Below are positions 50,537 to 59,152 of a stretch of 64,000 nucleotides of DNA, piece after piece. Position 1 is the stretch's first letter, and every line of letters starts with the position of its first letter. Location: contig NZ_CP013909.1 of the NCBI RefSeq assembly GCF_001507645.1, positions 2,604,001 to 2,668,000 on the forward strand. The letters run 5' to 3'. A program made the translations under genes and the position numbers. A model generated the notes under the pieces. The model was not told the origin of the DNA. It saw only the letters and a list, made by a program, of their open reading frames with translations, and searched no databases. This DNA comes from Hymenobacter sedentarius (lineage in GTDB: Bacteria; Bacteroidota; Bacteroidia; Cytophagales; Hymenobacteraceae).

Positions 50537-52528
50537 ATGCGACATTCGATTTTTTCAACCCTGGTGCTGGGCGCGGCGCTGCTCACGACGGGCGTGGCCG
50601 CGGGGCAGCAGGCGGCCACTGGCCCGGCCTACGATGCCCGGACGCTGTTTAGCCCCATGTTTATTGAGCAGCTGGCCACGCCCACGCGCACGGCCGGCGG
50701 CCAGCCCGGCGCAGCCTACTGGCAGAATGGTGCCGACTATAAAATCAACGCCCGCCTCGACGACAAAACCGCCCGCGTGACGGCGTCCGTCGACATCACC
50801 TACACCAACAACAGCCCCGACCGCCTGGCGTTCGTGTGGCTGCAGCTCGACCAAAACCTTTACCGCGCCGACTCGCGCGGCGCGGCCGCCACGCCGGTGG
50901 CGGGTGGGCGCTTCGGCAACTCGGCCCGGGACTTCCGGGGCGGCGACAGCCTGCAAACCGTGACCATTGACTTCCACGGCAAGAAGCGCAAGGCCAATTA
51001 CCGCGTGCAGGACACCCGCATGCAAATCATTTTGCCCGAGGAAATGAAGTCCAAAGGCGACAAGCTCGGCATCCACATCGACTACGGGTTCAACGTGCCC
51101 GAATACGGCTCCGACCGCTTGGGCCGCCTCAAAACCAAGAACGGCGAAATCTTCGAGGTGGCGCAGTGGTACCCGCGCATGGCCGTGTACGACGACGTGG
51201 AAGGCTGGAACACGCTGCCCTACATGTCGGCCGAGTTTTACCTCGAGTACGGCAACTTCGACTACACCATCAACGTGCCCGCCAACTTCCTGGTGGGCGG
51301 CTCGGGCGAGCTGGTGAACCCCGGTGAGGTACTCACCGGCGCCCAGCAGAAACGCCTGGCCCAGGCCGCCGGCTCCGACAAAACGGTCATCGTCCGCTCG
51401 GCGGATGAGGTGACGCAGGCCAGCTCGCGCCCCGCCGGCAAAAACGGCCGCCTCACCTGGCACTTCCGCTGCCAGCGGGCCCGCGACGTGGCCTGGGCGG
51501 CGTCGGCCGCCTTTGTGTGGGACGCCGCCAAGATGAACCTGCCCAGCGGCCGCAAGTCGCTGGCCATGTCGCTCTACCCCACGGAGTCGGCCCAGGACAC
51601 GGCCTGGAACCGCTCGACCGAGTACGTGAAGAAGAGCATCGAATACAACTCCAAGCAGTGGTACGAGTTCAGCTACCCGGTGGCCACCAACGTGGCCGGC
51701 GTGGTGGGCGGCATGGAGTACCCGGGCATCGTGTTTTGCGGCGCCAAGGCCCGCAAAGGCAGCCTCTGGGGCGTAACGGACCACGAATTTGGCCACAACT
51801 GGTTCCCGATGATAGTGGGCTCGAACGAGCGCAAGTACCCGTGGATGGACGAGGGCTTCAACACCTTCATCAATATCCTGTCGACCCAGAATTTCAACAA
51901 CGGCGAGTACAAGTCGCTCAACGACACAACTCGTCTGGTGGCCGGCCTGGTGCGGGGCATTTCACTTGCCACCACCGACGCGCCTTTGACCGTGCCCGAC
52001 GTCACGCAGGCGTATAACCTGGGCTTTGCGGCCTACAGCAAAATGGGCTACGGCCTGTTTCTGCTGCGCGAAGAAGTGCTGGGCCCCGAGCGGTTCGACT
52101 ACGCTTTCCGCAGCTACATCAAGCGCTGGGCCTTTAAGCACCCCCAGCCCAAGGACTTTTTCCGGACCATGAACGAAACCAGCGGCGAAGACCTGACCTG
52201 GTTCTGGCGCGAGTGGGTGTACAACAACTGGCAGCTCGACCAGGCCGTGACCACCGTGACGTACGTCAACCAGGACCCCGCCCAGGGCGCCCTCATCACC
52301 ATCGAAAACAAGGGCCAGGCCGCCATGCCCGTCACGGCCGAAGTGACGGAAACCAACGGCAAAAAGTCCCGCGTGCACCTGCCCGTTGAAATCTGGCAGC
52401 GCGGCGGCACCTGGACGTTCCGCTACAACTCCACCACGCCGCTCACGCTCGTGCGCCTCAACGCCACCAAGCTGCTGCCCGACGCCAACCCGTACAACAA
52501 CGTGTGGCGGCCTATGGAGCTGAAGTAA
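50537..52528 (+). CDS. M1 family metallopeptidase (secreted aminopeptidase)
   Basis: Zinc aminopeptidase of family M1 (gluzincin), exported by a signal peptide ([20 protein letters not shown]). The N-terminal beta domain (50-260) includes [20 protein letters not shown]; the catalytic domain has the zinc site HEFGHNWFP at about 415-423 with the second ligand Glu in [12 protein letters not shown], 24 residues later, as the HExxH-x18-E family rule requires. The usual GxMEN motif is represented by [11 protein letters not shown], with Tyr in place of Asn, as in other Bacteroidota members. Length 663 residues. Likely role: degradation of exogenous peptides. Confidence 0.93.
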   Translation: MRHSIFSTLVLGAALLTTGVAAGQQAATGPAYDARTLFSPMFIEQLATPTRTAGGQPGAAYWQNGADYKINARLDDKTARVTASVDITYTNNSPDRLAFVWLQLDQNLYRADSRGAAATPVAGGRFGNSARDFRGGDSLQTVTIDFHGKKRKANYRVQDTRMQIILPEEMKSKGDKLGIHIDYGFNVPEYGSDRLGRLKTKNGEIFEVAQWYPRMAVYDDVEGWNTLPYMSAEFYLEYGNFDYTINVPANFLVGGSGELVNPGEVLTGAQQKRLAQAAGSDKTVIVRSADEVTQASSRPAGKNGRLTWHFRCQRARDVAWAASAAFVWDAAKMNLPSGRKSLAMSLYPTESAQDTAWNRSTEYVKKSIEYNSKQWYEFSYPVATNVAGVVGGMEYPGIVFCGAKARKGSLWGVTDHEFGHNWFPMIVGSNERKYPWMDEGFNTFINILSTQNFNNGEYKSLNDTTRLVAGLVRGISLATTDAPLTVPDVTQAYNLGFAAYSKMGYGLFLLREEVLGPERFDYAFRSYIKRWAFKHPQPKDFFRTMNETSGEDLTWFWREWVYNNWQLDQAVTTVTYVNQDPAQGALITIENKGQAAMPVTAEVTETNGKKSRVHLPVEIWQRGGTWTFRYNSTTPLTLVRLNATKLLPDANPYNNVWRPMELK

Positions 52529-52544
52529 GGTAGGCCTCCGGGTA

Positions 52545-52841
52545 CCTCACGTGCCCCCTGTGGGGCGGGCCCCTCTCCCGCGGAGAGGGGAGCGACGGCG
52601 GCGCGGTTCTGTCATTGCGAGCGCAGCGCGGCAATCTTTCCTCTTCTTGCACCTGCCCCTGAACAATAACAACGTCTTTCATTGCAAAAGCCCCGACTCG
52701 TAGCAGAGCCGGGGCTTTTCACATTATTGGGCTGGTCGCATTGTCAGGACGGATTGCCACGGCCTGCGGCCTCGCAATGACAGAACCGCGCCGCTCCTGT
52801 CTCCGCGGGAGAGGGGCCCGCCCCACAGGGGGCACGTGAGG
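52545..52841. repeat. Nested palindromes: CCTCACGTGCCCCC element holding a TGTCATTGCGAG element
   Basis: Outer arms: CCTCACGTGCCCCCTGTGGG onward (52545-52590) and the complement ending GGGGGCACGTGAGG (52801-52841). Inner arms: GCGCGGTTCTGTCATTGCGA onward (52600-52636) and its complement ending CTCGCAATGACAGAACCGCGC (52752-52791). The inner right arm shares GGGCTGGTCGC, GGACGGATTGCC and CTCGCAATGACAG with the right arm of the GIY-YIG element. The centre holds a terminator. It occupies nearly all of the 329-bp gap between the convergent M1 and DUF983 genes; no gene is present. Confidence 0.9.
52686..52720 (+). terminator. Terminator in core of nested palindrome
   Basis: AAAAGCCCCGACTC with a GAGCCGGGGCTTTT complement (small loop TAGCA). 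It lies in the centre of the 52545-52841 element between convergent genes and probably works in both directions. Confidence 0.85.
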
Positions 52842-52857
52842 GTCCGCCGGGTGAGGT

Positions 52858-53265
52858 TCACGATGGAATCACACGGCCTTGCTGCCACTTGGGGTCATAA
52901 TGCGCGCCGCCAAACCAGTAGAGCATCATGGCCCGCGAGTAGCGCAGGATAACCGGCGTGAACACCAGCGTCACGATTGTGACGGTCACGATGTACACCC
53001 ACGTATCGGGATTGCCGAAAAAGTAGTATAAGGGCACGCCAACGAGGAAAATAGTGGCCACGTTGAAGGCGAACGTGATGTACATCGAGCCAAAGTAAAA
53101 CCCCGGCTCCGGCTCAAACGACTGCCCGCACACGGGGCATTGAGCGGGCATCTCGGCAAATTTGGTGAGGTTGAGGGCGGAATAGGAAAAGAGTTTTCCT
53201 TGGTGGCAGCGGGGGCAGCGCAACGCCAGCAAGGCCGCGGCATTGGAATCGATGCGAGTAGGCAT
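52858..53265 (-). CDS. DUF983 membrane protein
   Basis: Small (135-residue) membrane protein of the DUF983 family; function unknown. A zinc-ribbon-like part has two CxxC pairs: LRCPRCHQGKLF near 14-25 and QCPVCGQSFEPEPGFYFGSM near 42-61. Two transmembrane helices follow: FAFNVATIFLVGVPLYYFF near 66-84 and VYIVTVTIVTLVFTPVILRY near 90-109. The tail carries WFGGAHYDPKW. All are characteristic. It converges with the M1 peptidase gene over the nested palindrome. Confidence 0.9.
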   Translation of the reverse strand: MPTRIDSNAAALLALRCPRCHQGKLFSYSALNLTKFAEMPAQCPVCGQSFEPEPGFYFGSMYITFAFNVATIFLVGVPLYYFFGNPDTWVYIVTVTIVTLVFTPVILRYSRAMMLYWFGGAHYDPKWQQGRVIPS

Positions 53266-53425
53266 AACCTGTGAGATAAGTGGAGCTGAATGGAAAGTAT
53301 ACGGGCAAAGGCGGTGCTCGACTACGCCGGCAGGGTGCGGCGGCGGCCCGTGCCGTTTTTCAATACAAAATTACCGGGACGCTTCCGGCCGCTCACAGCC
53401 CCATTTCAGGCACTTATAGGACAAA

Positions 53426-54283
53426 TCAACGGTGCCGAAACGCCTCGGGCGTGGTGCCGGTGTACTTGCGGAAGTAGCGCACGAAATACGAGGCGTCCTC
53501 AAACCCCAGCTCGTAGGCTACCTGGGCCACGCTCAGGGCCGAGTGGCTGAGCAGGCGCTGGGCTTCCACCACCACCCGCTCGTGGATGAGGGCGCTGGCC
53601 GTCTTGTTGAGCACCCGGCGGCACAGCGCATTGAGGTGGTTGGCCGTGACATGCAGCAGGTCGGCGTATTCGCTCACGCTGTGCTTGGTGCGGAAGTGCT
53701 GGTTGAGCAGGGCCCCAAATGCGCGGACTTGCTGTGGGGCCGCGCTGACTTCGGCGGTAGGTTGAGCTGGATAATGCCGGGCCGCCAGCTCCAGGCACAG
53801 GTGCAGGTAGGTGCGAAACACCTCTGCCTGGTTTAGGTGTGGCTCCTGATATTCAGCGAATAGGTGCTCAAACAAGGGCCGTATTTCGGTTTGCTGGGGC
53901 GGCAGGTGAAGCAATGGCGGGTGGGCGCTATCAAAAAACGGGTAGCGGTAGAGGCCGTTGCCGGGATAGCGAAACAGGTAGAAATCGGTGTCGAAAAACA
54001 CCACAAAGCCGCGTACGTCGGCGGCCAGCTGCCAGTGGTGCACCTGCCCCGGCGCCAACAAAAAAAGGCTGCCCGGCCGCAGCTCGTACGTCACCAAATC
54101 GACGGTGTGGGTGCCCGTGCCGTCCGTAATATAGAGCAGCAGGTAAAAATCGTGGGCGTGCGGCACGTTCACGTGCGGAAACTTCACCACGTGGGTTTCC
54201 AGCCGTTCGCAGTAGTAGGGCGTGCGGGCCAAAGGCGGCGGAAATGAGGCCAGGGCCAGCACCGGAGGGCCAACAGCTTTCAT
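53426..54283 (-). CDS. AraC family transcriptional regulator
   Basis: Probable DNA-binding regulator. The N-terminal half is a cupin-like ligand/dimerisation domain (PHVNVPHAHDFYLLLYITDG, then LRPGSLFLLAPGQVHHWQLA). The C-terminal 100 residues contain the double helix-turn-helix: HSVSEYADLLHVTANHLNAL, then LSVAQVAYELGFEDASYFVR and YFRKYTGTTPEAFRHR, the AraC signature. I take the ATG at 54283 (MKAVGPPVLALASF), giving 285 residues; the reading frame is open much further upstream without homology. Targets are unknown; it is divergent from a transglutaminase gene, a possible but unproven target. Confidence 0.91.
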   Translation of the reverse strand: MKAVGPPVLALASFPPPLARTPYYCERLETHVVKFPHVNVPHAHDFYLLLYITDGTGTHTVDLVTYELRPGSLFLLAPGQVHHWQLAADVRGFVVFFDTDFYLFRYPGNGLYRYPFFDSAHPPLLHLPPQQTEIRPLFEHLFAEYQEPHLNQAEVFRTYLHLCLELAARHYPAQPTAEVSAAPQQVRAFGALLNQHFRTKHSVSEYADLLHVTANHLNALCRRVLNKTASALIHERVVVEAQRLLSHSALSVAQVAYELGFEDASYFVRYFRKYTGTTPEAFRHR

Positions 54284-54389
54284 GGGCAAGGGCAGGGAAG
54301 TGGGCGAAAGTAGGCACGCCGGACGGCTCAACTTCGCCAAAGCAGGCCCCGCCAATGCCCCGGGCGCCGCGGGGCCGCGCCGCAGGAGG

Positions 54390-54397
54390 TAACTTTG
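54390..54397 (+). promoter_or_regulatory. Candidate promoter core in AraC/transglutaminase gap
   Basis: TAACTTTG, a TAnnTTTG match, 157 bp before the transglutaminase start. The rest of the 270-bp divergent gap (54284-54553) shows no palindromic element or other feature I can support. Confidence 0.4.
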
Positions 54398-54553
54398 TGG
54401 ACTGCTGGGGTCTGGTTGGCCCTGACTGTCGCGTGCTTTCCAGCGCGTGGGCAATGGGCGCATTCCTCGGAAGCGGCCATTGGCGGGCGCCCCTTCGGGT
54501 GCGCCTTCCAGCTCGACCGACGCCCGCCAGCAGCGTTTTAGTGCCCTGTTGTT

Positions 54554-55582
54554 GTGAATATTTCGTTGTTGAATCGCTCGGCCGTTTGGGCTGGGCTGCT
54601 GGGCGCGTGCGTGTTGCTGCCCAGCTTTAGCCCTTCCGAGCACCAGCCGGCCGCGCCGGCCAAGCGCAGCCGCACGTTTGTGCTCACCACCACGGCCACC
54701 GTGCCTGCGGCCCCCGCCGGTACCGCCGTCGAGTTCTGGTTGCCCGTGCCGCATTCTGACGTTAGCCAGGACGTGCGCGACCTCAAAATTGAGTCGCCCG
54801 TGCCCTACAAAATCGAGAACGGCGCCTACGGCAACCAGATGCTGCACCTGCGGCTGGCTACCCCGCCGGCCGCGCCCGTGCTGGTCAAGCTCACGGCTAC
54901 CATCACCCGCCGCGAGCACCTCAACCTGCTGGCTTCCAGCCCAACTGCCTCGAAGCCCGCTAAGAAAGAAAAGACGGACCCCGACATGGCCCGCTGGCTG
55001 GCCCCCGACCGCCTCGTGCCCCTCGACCCTCTCATCCGCCAGCAGGCGGAAGAAGTAGTGGCGAAGGCCGGCGCCAAAACCAACCTCGAAAAAGCCCGCG
55101 CCATCTACGAGCACGTGGTGAGCACCGTGACCTATGACAAAACCGGCCAGGGCTGGGGCCGCGGCGACATCTACTATGCCTGCGACTCCCGCCGCGGCAA
55201 CTGCACCGATTTTCACGCCATCATCATCGGCTACTGCCGGGCCGTGGGCATTCCGGCGCGCTTCAGCATCGGGCTGCCGCTGCCGGCCGGGCGCGGCAAG
55301 GGCGAAATCAAAGGCTACCATTGTTGGGCTGAATTCTACACGCCCGAAACCGGCTGGGTGCCCGTCGATGCATCCGAGGCCGCCAAGGACCCCAGCAAGC
55401 GCAACTACTTCTTCGGCGCGCACGACGAAAACCGCGTGGAGTTTACCCGCGGCCGCGACGTGGTGCTCGCGCCCCGGCAAGCCGCCACGCCGCTCAACTA
55501 CTTCGTGTACCCCTACGCTGAGGCCGACGGCAAGCCGCTGGAAGTAACGAAGACGTATGAGTTTGCCGACGTGACGGAATAA
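54554..55582 (+). CDS. Transglutaminase-like domain protein, exported
   Basis: Predicted envelope protein with a transglutaminase/protease-like core, a fold used for peptide cross-linking or peptide cleavage in bacteria. A short signal-like segment (VWAGLLGACVLLPSFSPSE) is followed by a beta-rich N-domain (55-170) and the core with the Cys-His-Asp triad: Cys in RRGNCTDFHAIIIGYCRAVG near 215, His in GYHCWAEFYTPETGW near 257, Asp in WVPVDASEAAKD near 272. The start is a GTG at 54554. Length 342 residues. It is divergent from the AraC-type regulator and ends before a palindromic element with an internal terminator. Confidence 0.88.
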   Translation: MNISLLNRSAVWAGLLGACVLLPSFSPSEHQPAAPAKRSRTFVLTTTATVPAAPAGTAVEFWLPVPHSDVSQDVRDLKIESPVPYKIENGAYGNQMLHLRLATPPAAPVLVKLTATITRREHLNLLASSPTASKPAKKEKTDPDMARWLAPDRLVPLDPLIRQQAEEVVAKAGAKTNLEKARAIYEHVVSTVTYDKTGQGWGRGDIYYACDSRRGNCTDFHAIIIGYCRAVGIPARFSIGLPLPAGRGKGEIKGYHCWAEFYTPETGWVPVDASEAAKDPSKRNYFFGAHDENRVEFTRGRDVVLAPRQAATPLNYFVYPYAEADGKPLEVTKTYEFADVTE

Positions 55583-55610
55583 GAAGTACGGTTAGGCAGA
55601 GCGCAGCCGG

Positions 55611-55771
55611 GAACCTCACCCCCGGCCCCTCTCCAAAAGAGAGGGGAGCCAGACGGTAAGCTAATAAGAAGCCCTGGCTCAATATTGAGCCAGGGCTTCT
55701 TATTAGAAATTGAGCTAAAACGTGGTGCCGTGGCTCCCCTCTCTTTTGGAGAGGGGCCGGGGGCGAGGTTC
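55611..55771. repeat. Palindromic element with internal terminator (AACCTCACCCCCGG family)
   Basis: Arms of 39-40 bp: GAACCTCACCCCCGGCCCCT with AGAGGGGAGCC at its inner end (55611-55650), and the complement ending GGGGGCGAGGTTC (55732-55771). Each arm has a CCCCTCTCC/AGAGAGGGG mini-stem. The core is a 46-bp perfect palindrome. It is the second copy of the 29626-29787 design and also lies between convergent genes. Confidence 0.94.
55661..55706. terminator. 46-bp perfect palindrome, bidirectional terminator
   Basis: CTAATAAGAAGCCCTGGCTC followed by AATATT and the exact complement. The stem of 23 bp has no mismatch and is AT-rich at its base, consistent with termination of both the transglutaminase and aldo/keto reductase transcripts. 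Confidence 0.82.
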
Positions 55772-55791
55772 TCCATGCCCGGCCAAATCTC

Positions 55792-56751
55792 TTAAACCGT
55801 CGCCAGCTGCGCTTGCTCCAATGTCTTCAAATCCTCATCCGTGAGCCGCAGCTCCGTGGCTTCGAGCAGCTCCGTGACCTGGCCCACGCTGGTGGCGCTG
55901 GCAATGGGGGCGGCTACCGTCGGGGCCTGCATCAGCCAGGCCAGGGCTACCTGGGCGGGCGTGGCCTGCTGGCGGTCGGCCACAGCGTCGAGGGCGGTGA
56001 GGATGGTTAGGCCTTTTTCGTTGAGGTATTTCTGGCCCACGCCGCCGCCGCGGGGGCTTTTCTGCAAGTCGGCCTCGGTGCGGTACTTGCCGGTGAGGAA
56101 ACCCGAGGCCAGCCCGTAGTAGGGAATGGCGCTGATGTGCTCCTCCAGCAGCAGGGGCACTAGGTTCTTCTCGAAATCGGCCCGGTCGTAGAGGTTATAG
56201 AGGTTTTGCAGGGTTTCGTAGCGCGGGAAGCCGTGCTGCTGGCTGGCTGCCAGCGATTCGCGCAGGCGCTCGGCCGTGAAGTTGGAGGCGCCGATGGTGC
56301 GCACCTTGCCTTCTTTCACGAGCTGAGCATAGGCTTCCAGGGTTTCCTCCACGGGCACGGTGGGGTCGTCTTTGTGCGACTGGTAGAGGTCGATGTAGTC
56401 GGTGCCGAGGCGCTTGAGCGAGCCTTCCACGGCGCGCAGGATGTAGTTTTTGGCCAGACCTTTGTTGTCGGCGTTCACTTCCCAGCCCACTTTCGTGGCA
56501 ATCACGACGTCGTCGCGCCGGCCGCGCTGCTTGAGCCACTTGCCGATGATGGTTTCGGATTCGCCGCCCACGTGCCCGGGCACCCAGACGGAGTAGCCGT
56601 CGGCAGTATCAATGGCGTTGCCGCCGCCCGCCACAAAAGCGTCGAGCACGGCAAAGGACGTGGCTTCGTCGATGGTCCAGCCGAAGACGTTGCCACCCAG
56701 CATCAGGGGCGAAATGTGAAGGCCGGAGCGGCCGAGTTGACGGGTTTGCAT
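55792..56751 (-). CDS. Aldo/keto reductase
   Basis: NADPH-dependent oxidoreductase with a TIM-barrel fold; natural substrate unknown. The family pattern begins MQTRQLGRSGLHISPLMLGG and includes GNAIDTADGYSVW at about 48-60 with the catalytic Asp and Tyr, VVIATKVGWEVN with the Lys near 88, and YIDLYQSHKDDPTVPVEETL with the His. IGASNFTAERLRESLAASQ follows. Length 319 residues. It is closest to the AKR group of general-stress and sugar-aldehyde reductases. It is single and faces the transglutaminase gene. Confidence 0.92.
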   Translation of the reverse strand: MQTRQLGRSGLHISPLMLGGNVFGWTIDEATSFAVLDAFVAGGGNAIDTADGYSVWVPGHVGGESETIIGKWLKQRGRRDDVVIATKVGWEVNADNKGLAKNYILRAVEGSLKRLGTDYIDLYQSHKDDPTVPVEETLEAYAQLVKEGKVRTIGASNFTAERLRESLAASQQHGFPRYETLQNLYNLYDRADFEKNLVPLLLEEHISAIPYYGLASGFLTGKYRTEADLQKSPRGGGVGQKYLNEKGLTILTALDAVADRQQATPAQVALAWLMQAPTVAAPIASATSVGQVTELLEATELRLTDEDLKTLEQAQLATV

Positions 56752-56863
56752 AAAAGAAATGGAAGATTAACGAAGAAAAATGCCCCGTTGCGCCCGCTGT
56801 GGGCGCGGCAGGTTACAAGCCGAATTGTAGCTCGATGGTTTGAGTAACCCGCCGCAAGGAAGT

Positions 56864-57253
56864 CTAAACCGCATAGAATTCCAGCGGCAGGCCGTCAGGG
56901 TCGGCAAAGAATGTGAACTGCCGGCCCGTCAGCTCGTCGGTGCGGATGGGCTCACACGGCACCCCATTTGTTTCGAGCCAGCGAATGGCGGCCGGCAGGT
57001 CGGCCACCGCAAAAGCGAGGTGGCGCAGGCCCGCCGCCTCAGGCCAGCTGGCGCGGGCCGGCGGGCTGGGAAACGAGAACAGCTCGAGCACGTACTGGCC
57101 GTTTACGGCCAGGTCCAGCTTGTGCGAGTCCCGCTCGGCCCGATAGGTTTCGCGCAGCACCTGCAAGCCCAGTACCTGGGTATAAAACTGCTTGGAGACA
57201 GAATAATCGGAACAGATGAGCGCCACGTGGTGCAGGCCTAAAAGCGAGAGCAT
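56864..57253 (-). CDS. VOC family protein (glyoxalase I-like)
   Basis: Small (129-residue) vicinal-oxygen-chelate protein, of the YaeR/GloA2-like type found in many bacteria; likely a metal-dependent lyase or isomerase of unknown substrate. Two beta-alpha-beta-beta-beta repeats are visible: LHHVALICSDYSVSKQFYTQ with LGLQVL, and LRHLAFAVADLPAAIRWLET. Metal ligands are the His of HHVAL, Glu of YVLELFSFP, His of LRHLAF and Glu of GLPLEFYAV. I use the ATG at 57253 (MLSLLGLHHVAL); an in-frame ATG at 57298 would add an unrelated 15 residues. Confidence 0.9.
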   Translation of the reverse strand: MLSLLGLHHVALICSDYSVSKQFYTQVLGLQVLRETYRAERDSHKLDLAVNGQYVLELFSFPSPPARASWPEAAGLRHLAFAVADLPAAIRWLETNGVPCEPIRTDELTGRQFTFFADPDGLPLEFYAV

Positions 57254-57371
57254 AGAGGAGGTAGGTTTATCAGTAAGGGTCAAGGCTCCGCTATTCAACC
57301 GGAAAGAGGAGCTAATGAGAGCAGTGCGTCTAGCGGCAAAATTGAGCTAGCATCGAGTGGCTAAGAAGCGC

Positions 57372-58817
57372 CTATTTGCTCACCAGCACCCGGTAGCCGT
57401 GGGCCGGCACTGTGAGCGGCGCAGCCGGGGCCTGGGTTGCTTTGGCCGGGGCGAAGGCATCGACGTAAACCGCGCCGGGCGCTGGCAGTGCCACCTGCTG
57501 CGGCTTCGTCCCTAGGTTGATGGCCACCACCACGCGCGCCGTCGAATCGGCGTTGGTGCGCAGGAACGCAACACATTCGGCGGGTGCAGGCAGCAGCCGG
57601 AACCGGCCCGCGGCGTCGTAGTTGCGCAGGGCCGGGCTCTGCTTCTTGAGCTGCAGCAGCGTGGTGTAGAAGCCTTGCAGCGGGAAGCCATTCCACGGAA
57701 TGGTGTCTTTGTCGAAGAAGCGCAGGCGCTTTTTCAGGGCCGCTTCCTGGCCGCTGTACACCATCGGGATGCCGGGCATGAGGGCGGTGAGCACGGCTTC
57801 GGGCAGGGCGTTGGCGCCCAGCCGCTCGTACTCGCTGCCGTCCCAGGCGTTGATGTCGTGGGTGCTGGTGAAGGTCATCAGGTTGACGCCGGCGGGGTAG
57901 CGCTGGCGTTCGGCGGCGAGGTAGTGGGCCAGCTCCGAAGTGGGTTTCTGCCCGCGGCCCAGGCTGTCGAGCAGGCCGTGCAGGCGCAGGGCATAGGTGG
58001 CATCAAACGCTTTTTCCAGCAGCCGGGTATTGGGCTCAAACTCGCTGCGCTTGAGGAAGGTGGGCGGAAACAGCTCGTCCCATTCGGCCAGCATAAACAC
58101 CGGTTTGGTTTTCTCCAGCTCCTGGCGGGTGTCGTTCCAGAAATCGGTGGGCACCAGGCCGGCCACATCGGCCCGGAAGCCATCGATGCCGGCGGTTTTG
58201 ACCCAGTAGGCCATGCTCTCGGTCATGTACCGGCGCAGGCCCGGCTTGCGGTAGTCGAGGTCGATGACATCCTGCCAGTCGGCCACGGGCGGGCGGAAAT
58301 GGCCCAGGCTGTCGCGGGTGTACCAGTCGGGGTGCTCGGTGGTGAGGGCGTTGTCCCAGCTGGTGTGGTTGGCTACCCAATCGAGGATGACGTGCAGGCC
58401 CCGTTTGTGCGCTTCGTTCACGAGGTGCTGCAGGTCGGCCAGCGTGCCCAGGTCGGGGTTCACGGCGCGGTAGTCGCGCACGGAGTAGGCACTGCCCAGT
58501 GTGCCCTTGCGGTGGCTCATCCCGATGGGATGGATGGGCATGAGCCAGAGAATGCCCACGCCCATTTTCTGCAGGCGCGGCAGGTGTGCCTCGAAGGCCC
58601 GAAAGGTGCCCTCGGGCGTGTACTGGCGCACATTGACCTGGTAAATGCTGGCCGATTTAGCCCAATCCGGATGCTTTATCGTGTAGGCCGAGGCATCGGG
58701 TGTGCCGGCCGCGGGCACCTGTTTTTCAGTAGCTGAGTTTGTGCCTGACTGGCAGGAGCCGAGCCCCAGCAGCGGGAGCAGCGCCCAAAGCAAGCGCGAA
58801 AAGGAGGCGTGAGTCAT
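57372..58817 (-). CDS. GH13 alpha-amylase-family lipoprotein
   Basis: Predicted surface or periplasmic glycoside hydrolase of family 13, acting on alpha-1,4-glucans. The lipobox LGSC (about residue 22) follows a signal peptide. The barrel regions are in order: GVGILWLMPIHPIG, HVILDWVANHTSWDN (region I, DWVANH), GIDGFRADVAGLVP (region II with the nucleophile Asp, about 213), VFMLAEWDEL (acid/base Glu, about 241) and FTSTHDINAWDG (region IV, His-Asp, about 316). All catalytic residues are present. A C-terminal beta domain closes the 481 residues. No transport or regulatory genes for starch use are adjacent, so it is not part of a recognisable polysaccharide-utilisation locus. Confidence 0.91.
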   Translation of the reverse strand: MTHASFSRLLWALLPLLGLGSCQSGTNSATEKQVPAAGTPDASAYTIKHPDWAKSASIYQVNVRQYTPEGTFRAFEAHLPRLQKMGVGILWLMPIHPIGMSHRKGTLGSAYSVRDYRAVNPDLGTLADLQHLVNEAHKRGLHVILDWVANHTSWDNALTTEHPDWYTRDSLGHFRPPVADWQDVIDLDYRKPGLRRYMTESMAYWVKTAGIDGFRADVAGLVPTDFWNDTRQELEKTKPVFMLAEWDELFPPTFLKRSEFEPNTRLLEKAFDATYALRLHGLLDSLGRGQKPTSELAHYLAAERQRYPAGVNLMTFTSTHDINAWDGSEYERLGANALPEAVLTALMPGIPMVYSGQEAALKKRLRFFDKDTIPWNGFPLQGFYTTLLQLKKQSPALRNYDAAGRFRLLPAPAECVAFLRTNADSTARVVVAINLGTKPQQVALPAPGAVYVDAFAPAKATQAPAAPLTVPAHGYRVLVSK

Positions 58818-58858
58818 GCCGCAAAGTAAGGGGCAGTGTGAAAAAGAGCCGGACGAGT

Positions 58859-58930
58859 GTAGCGCGGACTTTTAGTCCGCGAGTTGCCGGATTCCACATG
58901 GACCACGCGCGGACTAAAAGTCCGCGCTAC
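58859..58930. repeat. Inverted repeat (GTAGCGCGGACTTTTAGTC type)
   Basis: Two 23-bp arms, GTAGCGCGGACTTTTAGTCC plus GCG at 58859-58881 and the exact complement at 58908-58930, with a 26-bp core. Each arm itself contains the palindrome CGGACTTTTAGTCCG. It lies in the 335-bp gap between the divergent amylase and beta-propeller genes. Confidence 0.9.
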
Positions 58931-59152
58931 GTTGAGCCCGCAATACGTGCGCGCTGCCGTGGCTTCCCTCTCTTTTGGAGTGTGGGGGTGAGGTTCCCCG
59001 CGCCAGATACTGCCTTGCAATTGGAAGTACCTGTTGCTTCAAATTAACTCCTGCCTGAGGATTTTGCCTTTCAATTGGCCTTTACCCCACTTCAGCTAAG
59101 CTTCAGAATTACGAACGTACTTGGCTCCATTCTCTTTTAACCAGTCGTTTCC
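58931..59152. other. Intergenic region with a decayed repeat arm
   Basis: About 30 bp from 58962 (CCCTCTCTTTTGGAG, then GGGGGTGAGGTTCC) resemble one arm of the AACCTCACCCCCGG family, with no partner arm. The rest of this stretch, up to the beta-propeller gene, shows no gene or promoter I can support. Confidence 0.6.

Noticed and set aside
54284..55480. Open frame extending the AraC regulator upstream by about 400 residues
   Set aside because: It overlaps the transglutaminase gene on the other strand and is low-complexity; the cupin domain begins just after the ATG at 54283.
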